This document shows, piece after piece, positions 33,295 to 41,291 of a DNA stretch of 64,000 bases. The DNA is from Candidatus Binatia bacterium (GTDB taxonomy: Bacteria > Desulfobacterota > Binatia > Bin18), in the NCBI GenBank assembly GCA_022820725.1, contig JAJEFA010000017.1, forward strand, positions 62,001 through 126,000, in the 5' to 3' direction. Position 1 is the stretch's first letter. Every line of letters begins with the position of its first letter. Below the pieces are notes generated by a model that did not search any database, was not told the origin of the DNA, and saw only the letters and a program-made list of their open reading frames with translations. The position numbers were made by a program, and so were the translations under genes.

Positions 33295-34374
33295 CTAGTA
33301 GCGCGCCATGACCTGCTCGGCAAAATCCTTGAACACCGTGCGCGCCGCGGCCATCGGAGGCAGGAGCGTCACTTCTTTCAGCCCGGCCTTTTCGACCGCC
33401 CGGAGCTGCTCGATAATTTCTGCCGGTTCACCAATCAGACACGTCGCCTGAATGGCCTCGGGGGTGACAAAGCGGCGCTCTTCGGGCACGAGAAAGGTAC
33501 AGTGGCCGTTGTGAAGCTGGAGGTAGCGCTTGTCCGCCGGTGTCTCCATCCGCTCGACGTGGGCGCAGTATTCATCCCAGATACCTCTATAGCCGGTGGG
33601 GATGACTTCCTCCTGGCCGGTTTGTTGATAGATTTCGTAGACAAAGTGGATGATGGCGGCGACCTGAGAACCGCACATTTCAATAACCCGCTCCGAGGCC
33701 GGTGACTCGCCGGGTTGCAGCACAACGGCCGTGGTGAAAGCCGCGGTATGAAAGCTGTCGGGCAAGGTGCGGCCCGCCTGTTCCGCCCCGGCCTGGACCT
33801 GCCGCCAGTCGTTGAGAAAGGCTTCCGGTCCGGGTTTCACCCCGGCGACCCAGCCATCCCCGAACTCACCCGTAGTTTTGAGCGCTCGGGGACCGTTGGC
33901 GGCGACAATCATCGGAATCGGGTCGTCCAGGTTCAGGAAGTGTAAATCCTGATGCAGAAAACGGATCGTCCGCGTGGTGCCGTTATAGGTGTATTCAACT
34001 TCTTCTCCTCGGAGGAGCGTTTTGACCACCCGGAGATACTCGCGGAAGTCTCGAATACGCATCGGCTGCATGCCCATGACCCGCATGGCCGTATGTCCGG
34101 TACCGATGCCCAAAAAGACGCGGCCCGGTGCCATGCGATTAATGGAAGCAATGGAGTGAGCGGTGACCGGGGCGATTCTCGTCCCGGGGATGGCAACTCC
34201 CGTCCCAATCTGGATACGTGAGGTGTGCTGGGCGGCCAGGGCCAAGGTGGCGTAACAGTCCGACCAGATCATCTGTGAGTCGGGGATCCAGGCCCGGTCA
34301 TAGCCCAACTCTTCCGCGTACTGTATCAACTGCCAGTCGTCGATCTTCGTGGCCACACAAACCCCGAACTGCAC
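33295..34374 (-). CDS. LLM-class F420-dependent oxidoreductase
   Basis: This encodes 359 residues from GTG 34374 behind AAGGAGGGGAGACT; a longer frame to 34431 overlaps the neighbouring gene and lacks a site. The barrel markers are VQFGVCVATKIDDWQLIQYAEELGYDRAWIPDSQMIWSDCYATLALAAQHTSRIQIGTGVAIPGTRIAPVTAHSIASINRMAPGRVFLGIGTGHTAMRVMG, typical of Mer/F420 LLM proteins. It is 14 bases downstream of the molybdenum-hydroxylase gene, so it is probably in the same operon and may act on the hydroxylated product. Confidence 0.88.
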   Translation of the reverse strand: MQFGVCVATKIDDWQLIQYAEELGYDRAWIPDSQMIWSDCYATLALAAQHTSRIQIGTGVAIPGTRIAPVTAHSIASINRMAPGRVFLGIGTGHTAMRVMGMQPMRIRDFREYLRVVKTLLRGEEVEYTYNGTTRTIRFLHQDLHFLNLDDPIPMIVAANGPRALKTTGEFGDGWVAGVKPGPEAFLNDWRQVQAGAEQAGRTLPDSFHTAAFTTAVVLQPGESPASERVIEMCGSQVAAIIHFVYEIYQQTGQEEVIPTGYRGIWDEYCAHVERMETPADKRYLQLHNGHCTFLVPEERRFVTPEAIQATCLIGEPAEIIEQLRAVEKAGLKEVTLLPPMAAARTVFKDFAEQVMARY

Positions 34375-34388
34375 AGTCTCCCCTCCTT

Positions 34389-36779
34389 CTAGGCAGGTGT
34401 CCCTGCCGTGTTGTTCGCCCGCTCGAGACACGCCAACACCCGCTCCGGCGTGAGCGGGATTTCGCTGACCTGGACTCCGAACGGGGAGAGCGCATCGGCG
34501 ACCGCATTGGCAATCGCGGCCGGTGGCGCAATGGCCCCCCCTTCGCCTATTCCTTTGATGCCTCCCTTGCTGAAAGGTGAGGGCGATTCAATATGTCCGA
34601 TCTCAACAGGAGGAACGTCTACCGCCGTGGGGACGAGATAATCCATGAGCGTGCCGGTCAAGAACTGCCCATTCTCGTCGTAGATGGCATGTTCATACAT
34701 GGCCGTGCCGATCCCCTGGGCGACGCCGCCCTGAATTTGCCCATCGACAATGATGGGGTTAATAATTCTGCCGCAATCCTCAACAACGATATAGCGCAGC
34801 AGGTGGACCTGGCCGGTTTCAACATCCACCTCGACCGTTGCCAGATGCGTCGCATTGGAGTGCGTTGCCGGCGGGGGCTCATAATGCGAGGTCGCTTCGA
34901 GACCGGGTTCTTCGTCTGCCGGCAGCTTGCTCGGGGCGACAAGCGCCTGGTAGGCAATCGTCTTGATCGGCATTAAGGGCGTTCCGTCTTGCGTACGGCG
35001 GATCATGCCGTCCGCCAATTCGAGGTCGTCCGGGGGAATCTCGCTGAGCCGCGAGGCCGTACGCAGAATCTTCTCCCGGATTTTCGTTGCCGCGCTGATA
35101 ATCGCTCCGCCACTGGTCACCGCCGTTCGGCTGCCCCAGGTTCCCCAGCCGTATGGAACCAGAGCGGTGTCGCTCTGAACGACTTTCACATCGGCCAGGG
35201 CAACGCCCAATTCGTCGGCCGCCACTTGGGCGAGGGTCGTGCGATGACCCTGACCATGTGAAGAAGAGCCGGTCAAAACGGTGACTTTCCCATTGGCATC
35301 CATACGGACGGTGGCCGACTCATAGCCGCCCACCTGGATGCCCATGAGGTTAAAAAACGAAGAACCGGGGGCCGTGCCTTCGATGTAACAGCCCAGGCCC
35401 ACGCCAAGATAGCGGCCGGCTTTTCGACCGTGTTCCTGCTCCGCCCGGAAGTTGTCATACCCCAACATGTCGAGCGCCTTTTGGAGGGACTCCTGATGGC
35501 TGCCGCTTTCGATCTTTGCTCCGGCAATCGTGGTATAGGGATGATCTTCCTGGCGGATCATATTCCGCAGGCGGATCTCTGCCGGATCAAGCTCCAGCCG
35601 CTGCGCGCCAAGATTCAGCAAGCGTTCCATGACCAGGATGGCAATCGGCAGACCCACGCCGCGGTAGGCGCCCAGGGTGACCTTATTGGTGACAATGGAG
35701 ACGGCTTCATAGCGATAGGCCGGGAGCTTATACGGACCGGGCAGCCCTGAGGCGGCGTGCCCGGCTTCCAGGGCCGAACTAAACGGAAAGCAGGAATATG
35801 CACCCACGTCGTTCAGAAAGCGCGCTTTCACGCCGAGGATGGTCCCGTCGTTTTTCAGGGCGAGCTCGGCCTCGATAATTTGATGCTTGGCGTGCATGGC
35901 GGCTGCCAGATTTTCCCGCCGATCTTCAATCCACTTGATCGGGCAGCCAAAACGCCGGGCGAAGAAGGCGGTCAGGATTTCCTCGGGAAACACATGCGCC
36001 TTGGGTCCAAAACCGCCGCCGACGTCCGGGGCGATGGCCCGGATATGGTGTTCGGGAAAGTCCAATAAGAGCGCCAGGTTTGAACGGAGGACATGCGGCA
36101 CCTGGGTCGAGGACCAGATCGTCAGCGAGTCCGTCACCGGATCAAACGTTGCCAGACAGCCGCGCGTCTCCATGGGCAGGGACATGTGACGACCGGTGGT
36201 AAAACGTTCAGCCACAACACAGTCAGCCGCCTGAAACGCGGCATCGACCTCACCCATGTTTGCTTCCAGGGTCTGCATGACGTTGTCGCCCCAGTCTTCA
36301 TGGGCCAGGGGGGCGTCCGGCTCCAGCGCCTGTTCCATGTCCCAGAGAGCGTCGAGCGGGTCGTACTCGACCTCGACCAGCGCGGCGGCATCCTCGGCGA
36401 CATAGCGGTCGGTGGCAATAACGGCTGCCACCATCTCACCCACAAAGCGGACTTTTCCCCGAGCCAGGACCGGCCAATCGCAGGACTTGTGAGTGGGCGC
36501 ATTTGTTGGGTCAAACTCGACCCGCAGCGGCTGTATGGCCTCTGCGATATCCTCGCCGGTGACCACCGCCTGGACGCCAGGGTGGGCCGCAGCGGCACGG
36601 GTATCAATGTTGAGAAGACGCGCGTGGGCATACGGGCTGCGGACAAAGGCGACCGCCAGGGTATCGGGCAGATGGATATCATCTACATACTGACTCTTGC
36701 CCAGGAGCATACGTGGGTCTTCAACGCGCTTGACCTCAGCGCCGACCATCTTTCCCGTGCCAGCCAGACTGGTTGCCAT
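34389..36779 (-). CDS. Xanthine-dehydrogenase/CoxL-family molybdopterin-binding subunit
   Basis: This encodes 796 residues from an ATG behind AAGGAACAC. It has the complete large-subunit layout: KRVEDPRMLLGKSQYVDDIHLPD, VVTGEDIAE, SSTQVPHVLRSNLALLLDFPEHHIRAIAPDVGGGFGPKAHVFPEE (MPT contacts), GAYRGVGLPIAILVMERLL (AYRG loop, as in form-II CoxL and other hydroxylases, not the AYxCSFR of true CO dehydrogenase), GSSSHGQGHRTTLAQVAADELG and the active-site Glu in GIGEGGAIAPPAAIANAVADAL. It hydroxylates a carbon next to nitrogen or an aldehyde. FAD- and [2Fe-2S]-subunit genes are absent nearby, so electron partners must come from elsewhere. Confidence 0.9.
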   Translation of the reverse strand: MATSLAGTGKMVGAEVKRVEDPRMLLGKSQYVDDIHLPDTLAVAFVRSPYAHARLLNIDTRAAAAHPGVQAVVTGEDIAEAIQPLRVEFDPTNAPTHKSCDWPVLARGKVRFVGEMVAAVIATDRYVAEDAAALVEVEYDPLDALWDMEQALEPDAPLAHEDWGDNVMQTLEANMGEVDAAFQAADCVVAERFTTGRHMSLPMETRGCLATFDPVTDSLTIWSSTQVPHVLRSNLALLLDFPEHHIRAIAPDVGGGFGPKAHVFPEEILTAFFARRFGCPIKWIEDRRENLAAAMHAKHQIIEAELALKNDGTILGVKARFLNDVGAYSCFPFSSALEAGHAASGLPGPYKLPAYRYEAVSIVTNKVTLGAYRGVGLPIAILVMERLLNLGAQRLELDPAEIRLRNMIRQEDHPYTTIAGAKIESGSHQESLQKALDMLGYDNFRAEQEHGRKAGRYLGVGLGCYIEGTAPGSSFFNLMGIQVGGYESATVRMDANGKVTVLTGSSSHGQGHRTTLAQVAADELGVALADVKVVQSDTALVPYGWGTWGSRTAVTSGGAIISAATKIREKILRTASRLSEIPPDDLELADGMIRRTQDGTPLMPIKTIAYQALVAPSKLPADEEPGLEATSHYEPPPATHSNATHLATVEVDVETGQVHLLRYIVVEDCGRIINPIIVDGQIQGGVAQGIGTAMYEHAIYDENGQFLTGTLMDYLVPTAVDVPPVEIGHIESPSPFSKGGIKGIGEGGAIAPPAAIANAVADALSPFGVQVSEIPLTPERVLACLERANNTAGTPA

Positions 36780-36892
36780 AGTGTGTTCCTTACATCATTC
36801 CTCGTTCTCCGTTGGAGAGCGGGTCAGGGTAGGGGGAGAAATCGCTACGGCGTGAGTCTGGCAGTGTGGTAAAAAGGTGTCAAGGCTTTTGC

Positions 36893-36920
36893 TTGACAGA
36901 TCGTAAGAGAACGGTATACG
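36893..36920 (+). promoter_or_regulatory. Predicted sigma70-type promoter for the second NicX/Rieske unit
   Basis: TTGACA at 36893-36898 and TATACG at 36915-36920 are separated by 16 bases, about 60 bases before the NicX-like start at 36982. This is the only clear match in the 202-base divergent gap between the molybdenum hydroxylase and this unit. Confidence 0.5.
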
Positions 36921-36981
36921 CCACAGGATAGGGCGGCAGCCTATCGGCCCGCTGGTGCGAATTTTCCAAAGGAGCAATGCC

Positions 36982-38031
36982 ATGTCACTCTCAATCAGCC
37001 AGACCAATACGATGGTGAGTCTGTTTCGGCAGGAGCTTGAACTGTGCAAAGTCAAGCCGGGAGAAACCGTTGCGGTTCTGTCAGAGGCGGAACAAGCGGT
37101 TGAGTACGCCTCGGCGTTTATGATCGCCGCGCGCGAGCTGGGGGTGGATGTGTTCAACGTCAACCTGCCGACGCGGGGCGCGGGCGGAGCGCAGAACGTG
37201 GCCGGCGATGTGGGTCAGAACGCCCTGGCCGGGAACGGGCCGGCCATCGAGGCCCTCAAAAGCGCGGACCTTGTCGTGGACCTCATCTTTCTGCTGTTTT
37301 CAAAAGAACAGCTGGAGATTCAGGCCGCGGACACCCGCATCCTGCTGGTGGTCGAACCCTTTGAGGTTCTGTCGCGTCTCTTTCCCACCCAGGCACTGCG
37401 CGAGCGTGTCGAGGCCGCGGAAGCGCGTTTGGCCAAGGCCCAAAGCCTTCGTTTTACCAATCCGGCCGGAACGGACGTGCAGTACGAGTTGGGGCAATTC
37501 CCGATTCTGACCGAATACGGCTTCACGGACACTCCCGGTCGCTGGGACCACTGGCCGGGTGGATTTCTGGCGACCCAGGGCAGTGAGACCGGGGTCAACG
37601 GTACGGTCGTCATGGACCGCGGCGACATTCTGTTTCCGTTTAATAAATACGTCCAGGAGCCGATCACCTTTACCATTCGAGACGGCATGATCGTTGATAT
37701 CGACGGCGGTTTTGACGCCATGCTGGTGAAGAACTATATGGACGGCTTTCACGATCCCAGGGCGTTTGCCATCTCGCATATTGGCTGGGGCCTCAACGAT
37801 CTCGCGCGCTGGGATTACCTCGCCACCGGCGCTCCCACGGTTGGCATGGACGGGCGGGCCTTTTACGGCAACGTTCTGTTCTCGACCGGTCCCAACACCG
37901 AACTCGGTGGGAGCAACGACACGGCCTGCCATATGGACCTGCCCATGAAAGGCTGCACGCTGTATCTTGATGACGAACTCATTGTGCAGGACGGCGACGT
38001 GATCCCTACAGAGATGCGGGCCAAAGAGTAA
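36982..38031 (+). CDS. NicX-like (2,5-dihydroxypyridine 5,6-dioxygenase family) iron enzyme, paralog 2
   Basis: This encodes 349 residues, almost exactly the 350 of Pseudomonas NicX, from an ATG behind AAAGGAG. His266 (ISHIGWG), His317 and Asp319 (CHMDLPMKG) match the known NicX iron ligands His265, His318 and Asp320 in spacing. Other family segments are FTNPAGTDVQYELGQFP, GDILFPFNKYVQEPITF and GNVLFSTGPNTELGG. This predicts ring cleavage of a dihydroxylated pyridine-type compound, with the exact substrate open. It begins a run of five same-strand genes (NicX-like, Rieske, small protein, VOC, NicX-like) and has its own promoter. Confidence 0.82.
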   Translation: MSLSISQTNTMVSLFRQELELCKVKPGETVAVLSEAEQAVEYASAFMIAARELGVDVFNVNLPTRGAGGAQNVAGDVGQNALAGNGPAIEALKSADLVVDLIFLLFSKEQLEIQAADTRILLVVEPFEVLSRLFPTQALRERVEAAEARLAKAQSLRFTNPAGTDVQYELGQFPILTEYGFTDTPGRWDHWPGGFLATQGSETGVNGTVVMDRGDILFPFNKYVQEPITFTIRDGMIVDIDGGFDAMLVKNYMDGFHDPRAFAISHIGWGLNDLARWDYLATGAPTVGMDGRAFYGNVLFSTGPNTELGGSNDTACHMDLPMKGCTLYLDDELIVQDGDVIPTEMRAKE

Positions 38032-38073
38032 ACGTGTCCAGCATCTGCGTATCTATTGGAGGACACGTTTACT
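38027..38073 (+). terminator. Hairpin after NicX-like paralog 2
   Basis: AGTAAACGTGTCC (38027-38039, containing the stop codon) pairs perfectly with GGACACGTTTACT (38061-38073), followed by CTTTG. Stem and loop (AGCATCTGCG) closely resemble the hairpin at 22921-22967 after paralog 1. It may terminate or attenuate transcription before the Rieske gene, 32 bases on. Confidence 0.65.
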
Positions 38074-38104
38074 CTTTGTGACCAGATAAGAAGGAGACAG
38101 TTGC

Positions 38105-39283
38105 ATGCGGACCGTAATTGCGGATAAACGCTGGGCGGAGAAATACCCGGAGATCGGCACCGGCCCGGTTGCGGCCGAACCGCTGATTTCATCGGAGCAT
38201 TTTGAGCTCGAACGGGAGAAAATTTTTCGGCGGACCTGGCTGAACATCGGGCGGGTCGAGGAGATTCCGAACCCCGGCGATTATATTGCCAAAGACCTGA
38301 CCATGTGTCGCGCCTCGGTCCTGATCATTCGGGGCAGGGACGGCGAGGTCCGGGGCTTTCATAACGTGTGCTCCCACCGCGGCAATAAGCTCGTCTGGGA
38401 CGAAAAGGGCACGTGTAAAGGCACGCTCACCTGTGGCTTTCACGCCTGGGCGTATAACACCAAGGGCGAACTGACCTGGGTGCCGGATGAGAAGAACTTT
38501 TTCGATCTGCCCAAGTGCGACCTGGGCCTGACCCCGATCCACACCGAGGTGTTCGAAGGCTTTATCTTTATTCATCTGGCCGAGCGTCCACCCGAGAGTC
38601 TCCGGGAATACCTCGGCGGGGTGGCCGACCAGCTTGAGGGTGGCGGCTTTGGCGAACTGGCGCTGGCCAAGCGGTATAGAGTGGACGAGCACGCCAACTG
38701 GAAGATTGCCCTTGACGCCCAGAACGAGCTGTATCATTTGCCGTTTCAGCACCGTCGGACCATTCCCGAGTTCTGCGTGCTGAAAGACGGGCAATTCACG
38801 CGCCTGCTCGACGTCCGTCTGTTCAACCACCACAGCGTGTATTCGTCAGACCCGCCCGAGGATCGCGTCGGCCCGGCCACCGAAAAGCTGGCCGCCCGGT
38901 TCAGCGTGGCCGAGACCGAATCTCGCCTGCCCCGCATCGGCTCCTTTGACTTTTACACGATCTTTCCCAATATGGCGCTGCTGCTCTTCCGCGGTGTCTC
39001 GCACGACTTCTATATGTCCTATAACTTCTGGCCCCAGGCGGTTGATCGGACCGACTGGGATATCAAGATCTATTTTCGTCCGGCGGAAAACGCCGGCCAG
39101 CGTGTCGGCCAGGAGTATTTCACCTGCCTGCTCCGGGACCTGCTGCAAGAGGACGCCACCGCCCACGAGCAGATTCATATCGGGTTGGCCTCGCGAGCCA
39201 AGAAGGAGCTGTATTTTCAGGACGAAGAAATGCAGATTCGGTATTTCCACACCGTACTCGACCGCTTTTACGCCGAGGCATAG
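38105..39283 (+). CDS. Rieske non-heme iron oxygenase, second copy
   Basis: This encodes 392 residues from an ATG behind AAGGAGACAG. Rieske ligands are Cys89/His91 (CSHRG) and Cys110/His113 (CGFHAW). The mononuclear iron site is NELYHLPFQH with His211 and His216, where the usual Asp two before the first His is Glu-Leu (E208), an unusual spacing. It is clearly different in sequence from the copy at 20618. No reductase or ferredoxin gene is adjacent. Flanked by NicX-like paralogs 2 and 3, it likely supplies the hydroxylation step before ring cleavage. Confidence 0.9.
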   Translation: MRTVIADKRWAEKYPEIGTGPVAAEPLISSEHFELEREKIFRRTWLNIGRVEEIPNPGDYIAKDLTMCRASVLIIRGRDGEVRGFHNVCSHRGNKLVWDEKGTCKGTLTCGFHAWAYNTKGELTWVPDEKNFFDLPKCDLGLTPIHTEVFEGFIFIHLAERPPESLREYLGGVADQLEGGGFGELALAKRYRVDEHANWKIALDAQNELYHLPFQHRRTIPEFCVLKDGQFTRLLDVRLFNHHSVYSSDPPEDRVGPATEKLAARFSVAETESRLPRIGSFDFYTIFPNMALLLFRGVSHDFYMSYNFWPQAVDRTDWDIKIYFRPAENAGQRVGQEYFTCLLRDLLQEDATAHEQIHIGLASRAKKELYFQDEEMQIRYFHTVLDRFYAEA

Positions 39284-39341
39284 CCCCCTTCCCTTAGGAG
39301 GGCCGACCGAGCGGAGCGAGGGAGAGGGGGTCAAACAGACC

Positions 39342-39671
39342 GTGAGCGCACAGAAACTACCCGCCGAGTTCGCCGATCTTGAGCCTTTTCTCGACTGGGC
39401 GCTCGCCACGGAACGCGAGCGGACCAGCAAGCGCCTGGCCAGCAGCATGGAAGAGATCCAGGCCTTCTACGACTACATGTCTGCGCGTGTGGAAGCCGCT
39501 ACGGCATATCTGAACGCCTTTCCGCTCGGCACTCTGCCGCCCGAAGCGGAGCGGCTGTTCCATCTGAGTCTGTCCTTAATGGAAGTAGCCAACGCCGTGG
39601 AGATGTTTCAAAACCCGGCCGTGATCAACGGCTTTGATGTCAAACGCTTTGCACCAGTGGAGGACGTATGA
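39342..39671 (+). CDS. Small conserved-looking protein in the NicX/Rieske cluster
   Basis: This encodes 109 residues from GTG 39342; longer frames run antiparallel through the Rieske gene. It is mostly alpha-helical: EFADLEPFLDWALATERERTSKRLASSMEEIQAFYDYMSARVEAATAYLNAFPLGTLPPEAERLFHLSLSLMEVANAVEMFQNP. No known domain, signal peptide or metal motif was found. Its stop overlaps the VOC start (ATGA), so it is translationally coupled to the pathway genes. It could be an accessory or partner subunit for the adjacent oxygenase, a guess from position. Confidence 0.65.
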   Translation: MSAQKLPAEFADLEPFLDWALATERERTSKRLASSMEEIQAFYDYMSARVEAATAYLNAFPLGTLPPEAERLFHLSLSLMEVANAVEMFQNPAVINGFDVKRFAPVEDV

Positions 39672-40135
39672 AATCCGAGTGCCCGATTCAATTTCACGGT
39701 ATCGATCATGTCGTGCTGCAAGTCACGGATGTCGAAAAAACTTTGCACTTCTATACGACGGTCCTGGGTCTGAGCGTCGAGCGGGTCATCGAGGACATGG
39801 GGTTATACCAGGTCCGGTGCGGCCGCAATCTGATCGACCTGCGGGTCCTGCCGAAAGGGAGCACGCTGGCGGAAAAAGACCAGCGTGGAGTCGATCATGT
39901 CTGCCTGCATATGCACGGCGAGTTTGACGCCATTGTCCAGTATCTGAAGGACAACGCCGTGCCGATCACCTTCGGACCCGTCGAGTTGTACGGTGCAACC
40001 GGCTATGGCACCTCGGTCTACGTCACCGACCCGAACGGCCATACTCTTGAACTGAAGGCGGACTATTCCCAATATCCGCTCAAGACGACCGTCAAAGGCG
40101 CGATGGCCGGAGTATCGCGGCCGGTCGCCAACTAG
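39668..40135 (+). CDS. VOC-superfamily (glyoxalase/extradiol-type) protein
   Basis: This encodes 155 residues in two VOC beta-alpha-beta-beta-beta units: FHGIDHVVLQVTDVEKTLHFYTTVLGLSVERV and RGVDHVCLHMHGEFDAIVQYLKDNAVPI, ending YVTDPNGHTLELKADY. Metal-site candidates are His in IDHVVL, His in VDHVCL and Glu in HTLELK. Members include glyoxalase I, extradiol dioxygenases and resistance proteins. A small single-subunit VOC beside NicX-like genes may rearrange a ring-cleavage product or an aldehyde. Confidence 0.85.
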   Translation: MKSECPIQFHGIDHVVLQVTDVEKTLHFYTTVLGLSVERVIEDMGLYQVRCGRNLIDLRVLPKGSTLAEKDQRGVDHVCLHMHGEFDAIVQYLKDNAVPITFGPVELYGATGYGTSVYVTDPNGHTLELKADYSQYPLKTTVKGAMAGVSRPVAN

Positions 40136-40183
40136 ACTGCGCAAAGACTTGGCGCAGAACGTGTTCCGAGGAGGGCCGGCCGT

Positions 40184-41239
40184 ATGTTGCAACCCAACCC
40201 GACGTTGACCGCCTTGTTTGCCCAGGAGTTTGCCTGGTGTCAGGTGCAGCCCGGCCAGACCGCGGCGATTCTGACCGAACCGGACTCGTCCGCGCAGTAT
40301 CTGGCGGCGAGTTTGACGAGTCTGAGCGCCTGCGGGGCGCGGCCGTTTCAGCTCATGCTGCCTATTGACCCGACGCAGCAAAACGATACCGCGGTGAACC
40401 GGGGCAATGCCTGCTCCGCGCTCCTGCAAGGATTTCCCGAGGTGGTTGAGATGCTGAAGCAGGTTGACTTCATTGTCGACCTCTCGGTCGAAGGGCTGAT
40501 TCACTCCGAGGAGCGTGGCGAGATTCTCAAGCACGGCCCGCGTATGCTCTACATCAGAGAACCCGCGGACGCGCTTGCCCGTCTGCTGCCAACCGCGGAA
40601 CGGACGCAGCGCATCGACCGCGCGGTCGCACGCGCCAAGGCCGCAAAAACAATGACGGTGACCTCGCCGGCGGGCACGGACCTGCGTGTGGACCTGGCGG
40701 GCAGTCTGGTGACGGGCTCCCGCGGATTTTGCGCCGAGCCGGGCAGTTGGGCCAACTGGGGTCAGGGGCTGATCGCCGCCTTTCCGGCCTCACCGGATGT
40801 GAACGGACTGGCGGTACTGGCCCCCGGCGATATTGTTTTTCCCTTTTATAAATACGTCGAAAGTCCGGTCCATCTGTACTTCACCGACGGGTTTGTGACC
40901 GGGGTGGAAGGCAGCGGCGTCGATGCGGCGCTGATCCGGGATTACCTGGACCGCTGGGAAGATCGGGCCGCCCGCGGCGTTTCTCACGTAGGCTGGGGGA
41001 TGCACGAGAAGGCGTTGTGGCACGCCCTCAGTCTGTACAGCAAGGATGAAGCGATCGGCGTTGACGGGCGTGCGTTTGCGGGCAACTTCCTCTTGTCCAC
41101 GGGTCCAAACCCGGCGGCGGGTCGGCACACGTTGTGTCATTTCGATATCCCGATGCGAAACTGTAGCGTTTTCCTTGACGGGCAACCGGTAGTGGAAAAC
41201 GGTGCTATCGTCGAGCCCTCGCTGAAACCGAGCGCCTGA
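40184..41239 (+). CDS. NicX-like iron enzyme, paralog 3
   Basis: This encodes 351 residues from an ATG behind CGAGGAGGGCC. His268 (VSHVGWG), His319 and Asp321 (CHFDIP) reproduce the NicX metal triad. SPAGTDLRVDLAG, GDIVFPFYKYVESPVHLYF and GNFLLSTGPNPAAG are shared with paralog 2. The N-terminal halves differ more, which suggests a different substrate or a heteromeric partner for paralog 2. It is followed 52 bases later by an LLM monooxygenase gene. Confidence 0.8.
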   Translation: MLQPNPTLTALFAQEFAWCQVQPGQTAAILTEPDSSAQYLAASLTSLSACGARPFQLMLPIDPTQQNDTAVNRGNACSALLQGFPEVVEMLKQVDFIVDLSVEGLIHSEERGEILKHGPRMLYIREPADALARLLPTAERTQRIDRAVARAKAAKTMTVTSPAGTDLRVDLAGSLVTGSRGFCAEPGSWANWGQGLIAAFPASPDVNGLAVLAPGDIVFPFYKYVESPVHLYFTDGFVTGVEGSGVDAALIRDYLDRWEDRAARGVSHVGWGMHEKALWHALSLYSKDEAIGVDGRAFAGNFLLSTGPNPAAGRHTLCHFDIPMRNCSVFLDGQPVVENGAIVEPSLKPSA

Positions 41240-41291
41240 GCCGTACCGGCAGGCGGAGCGGTGACGGCGCACCCGACAGGAGGGGAAGAGC

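Noticed and set aside
34389..36779. Aerobic carbon monoxide dehydrogenase
   Set aside because: The active-site loop is AYRGVG, not AYxCSFR, and coxM/coxS are absent.
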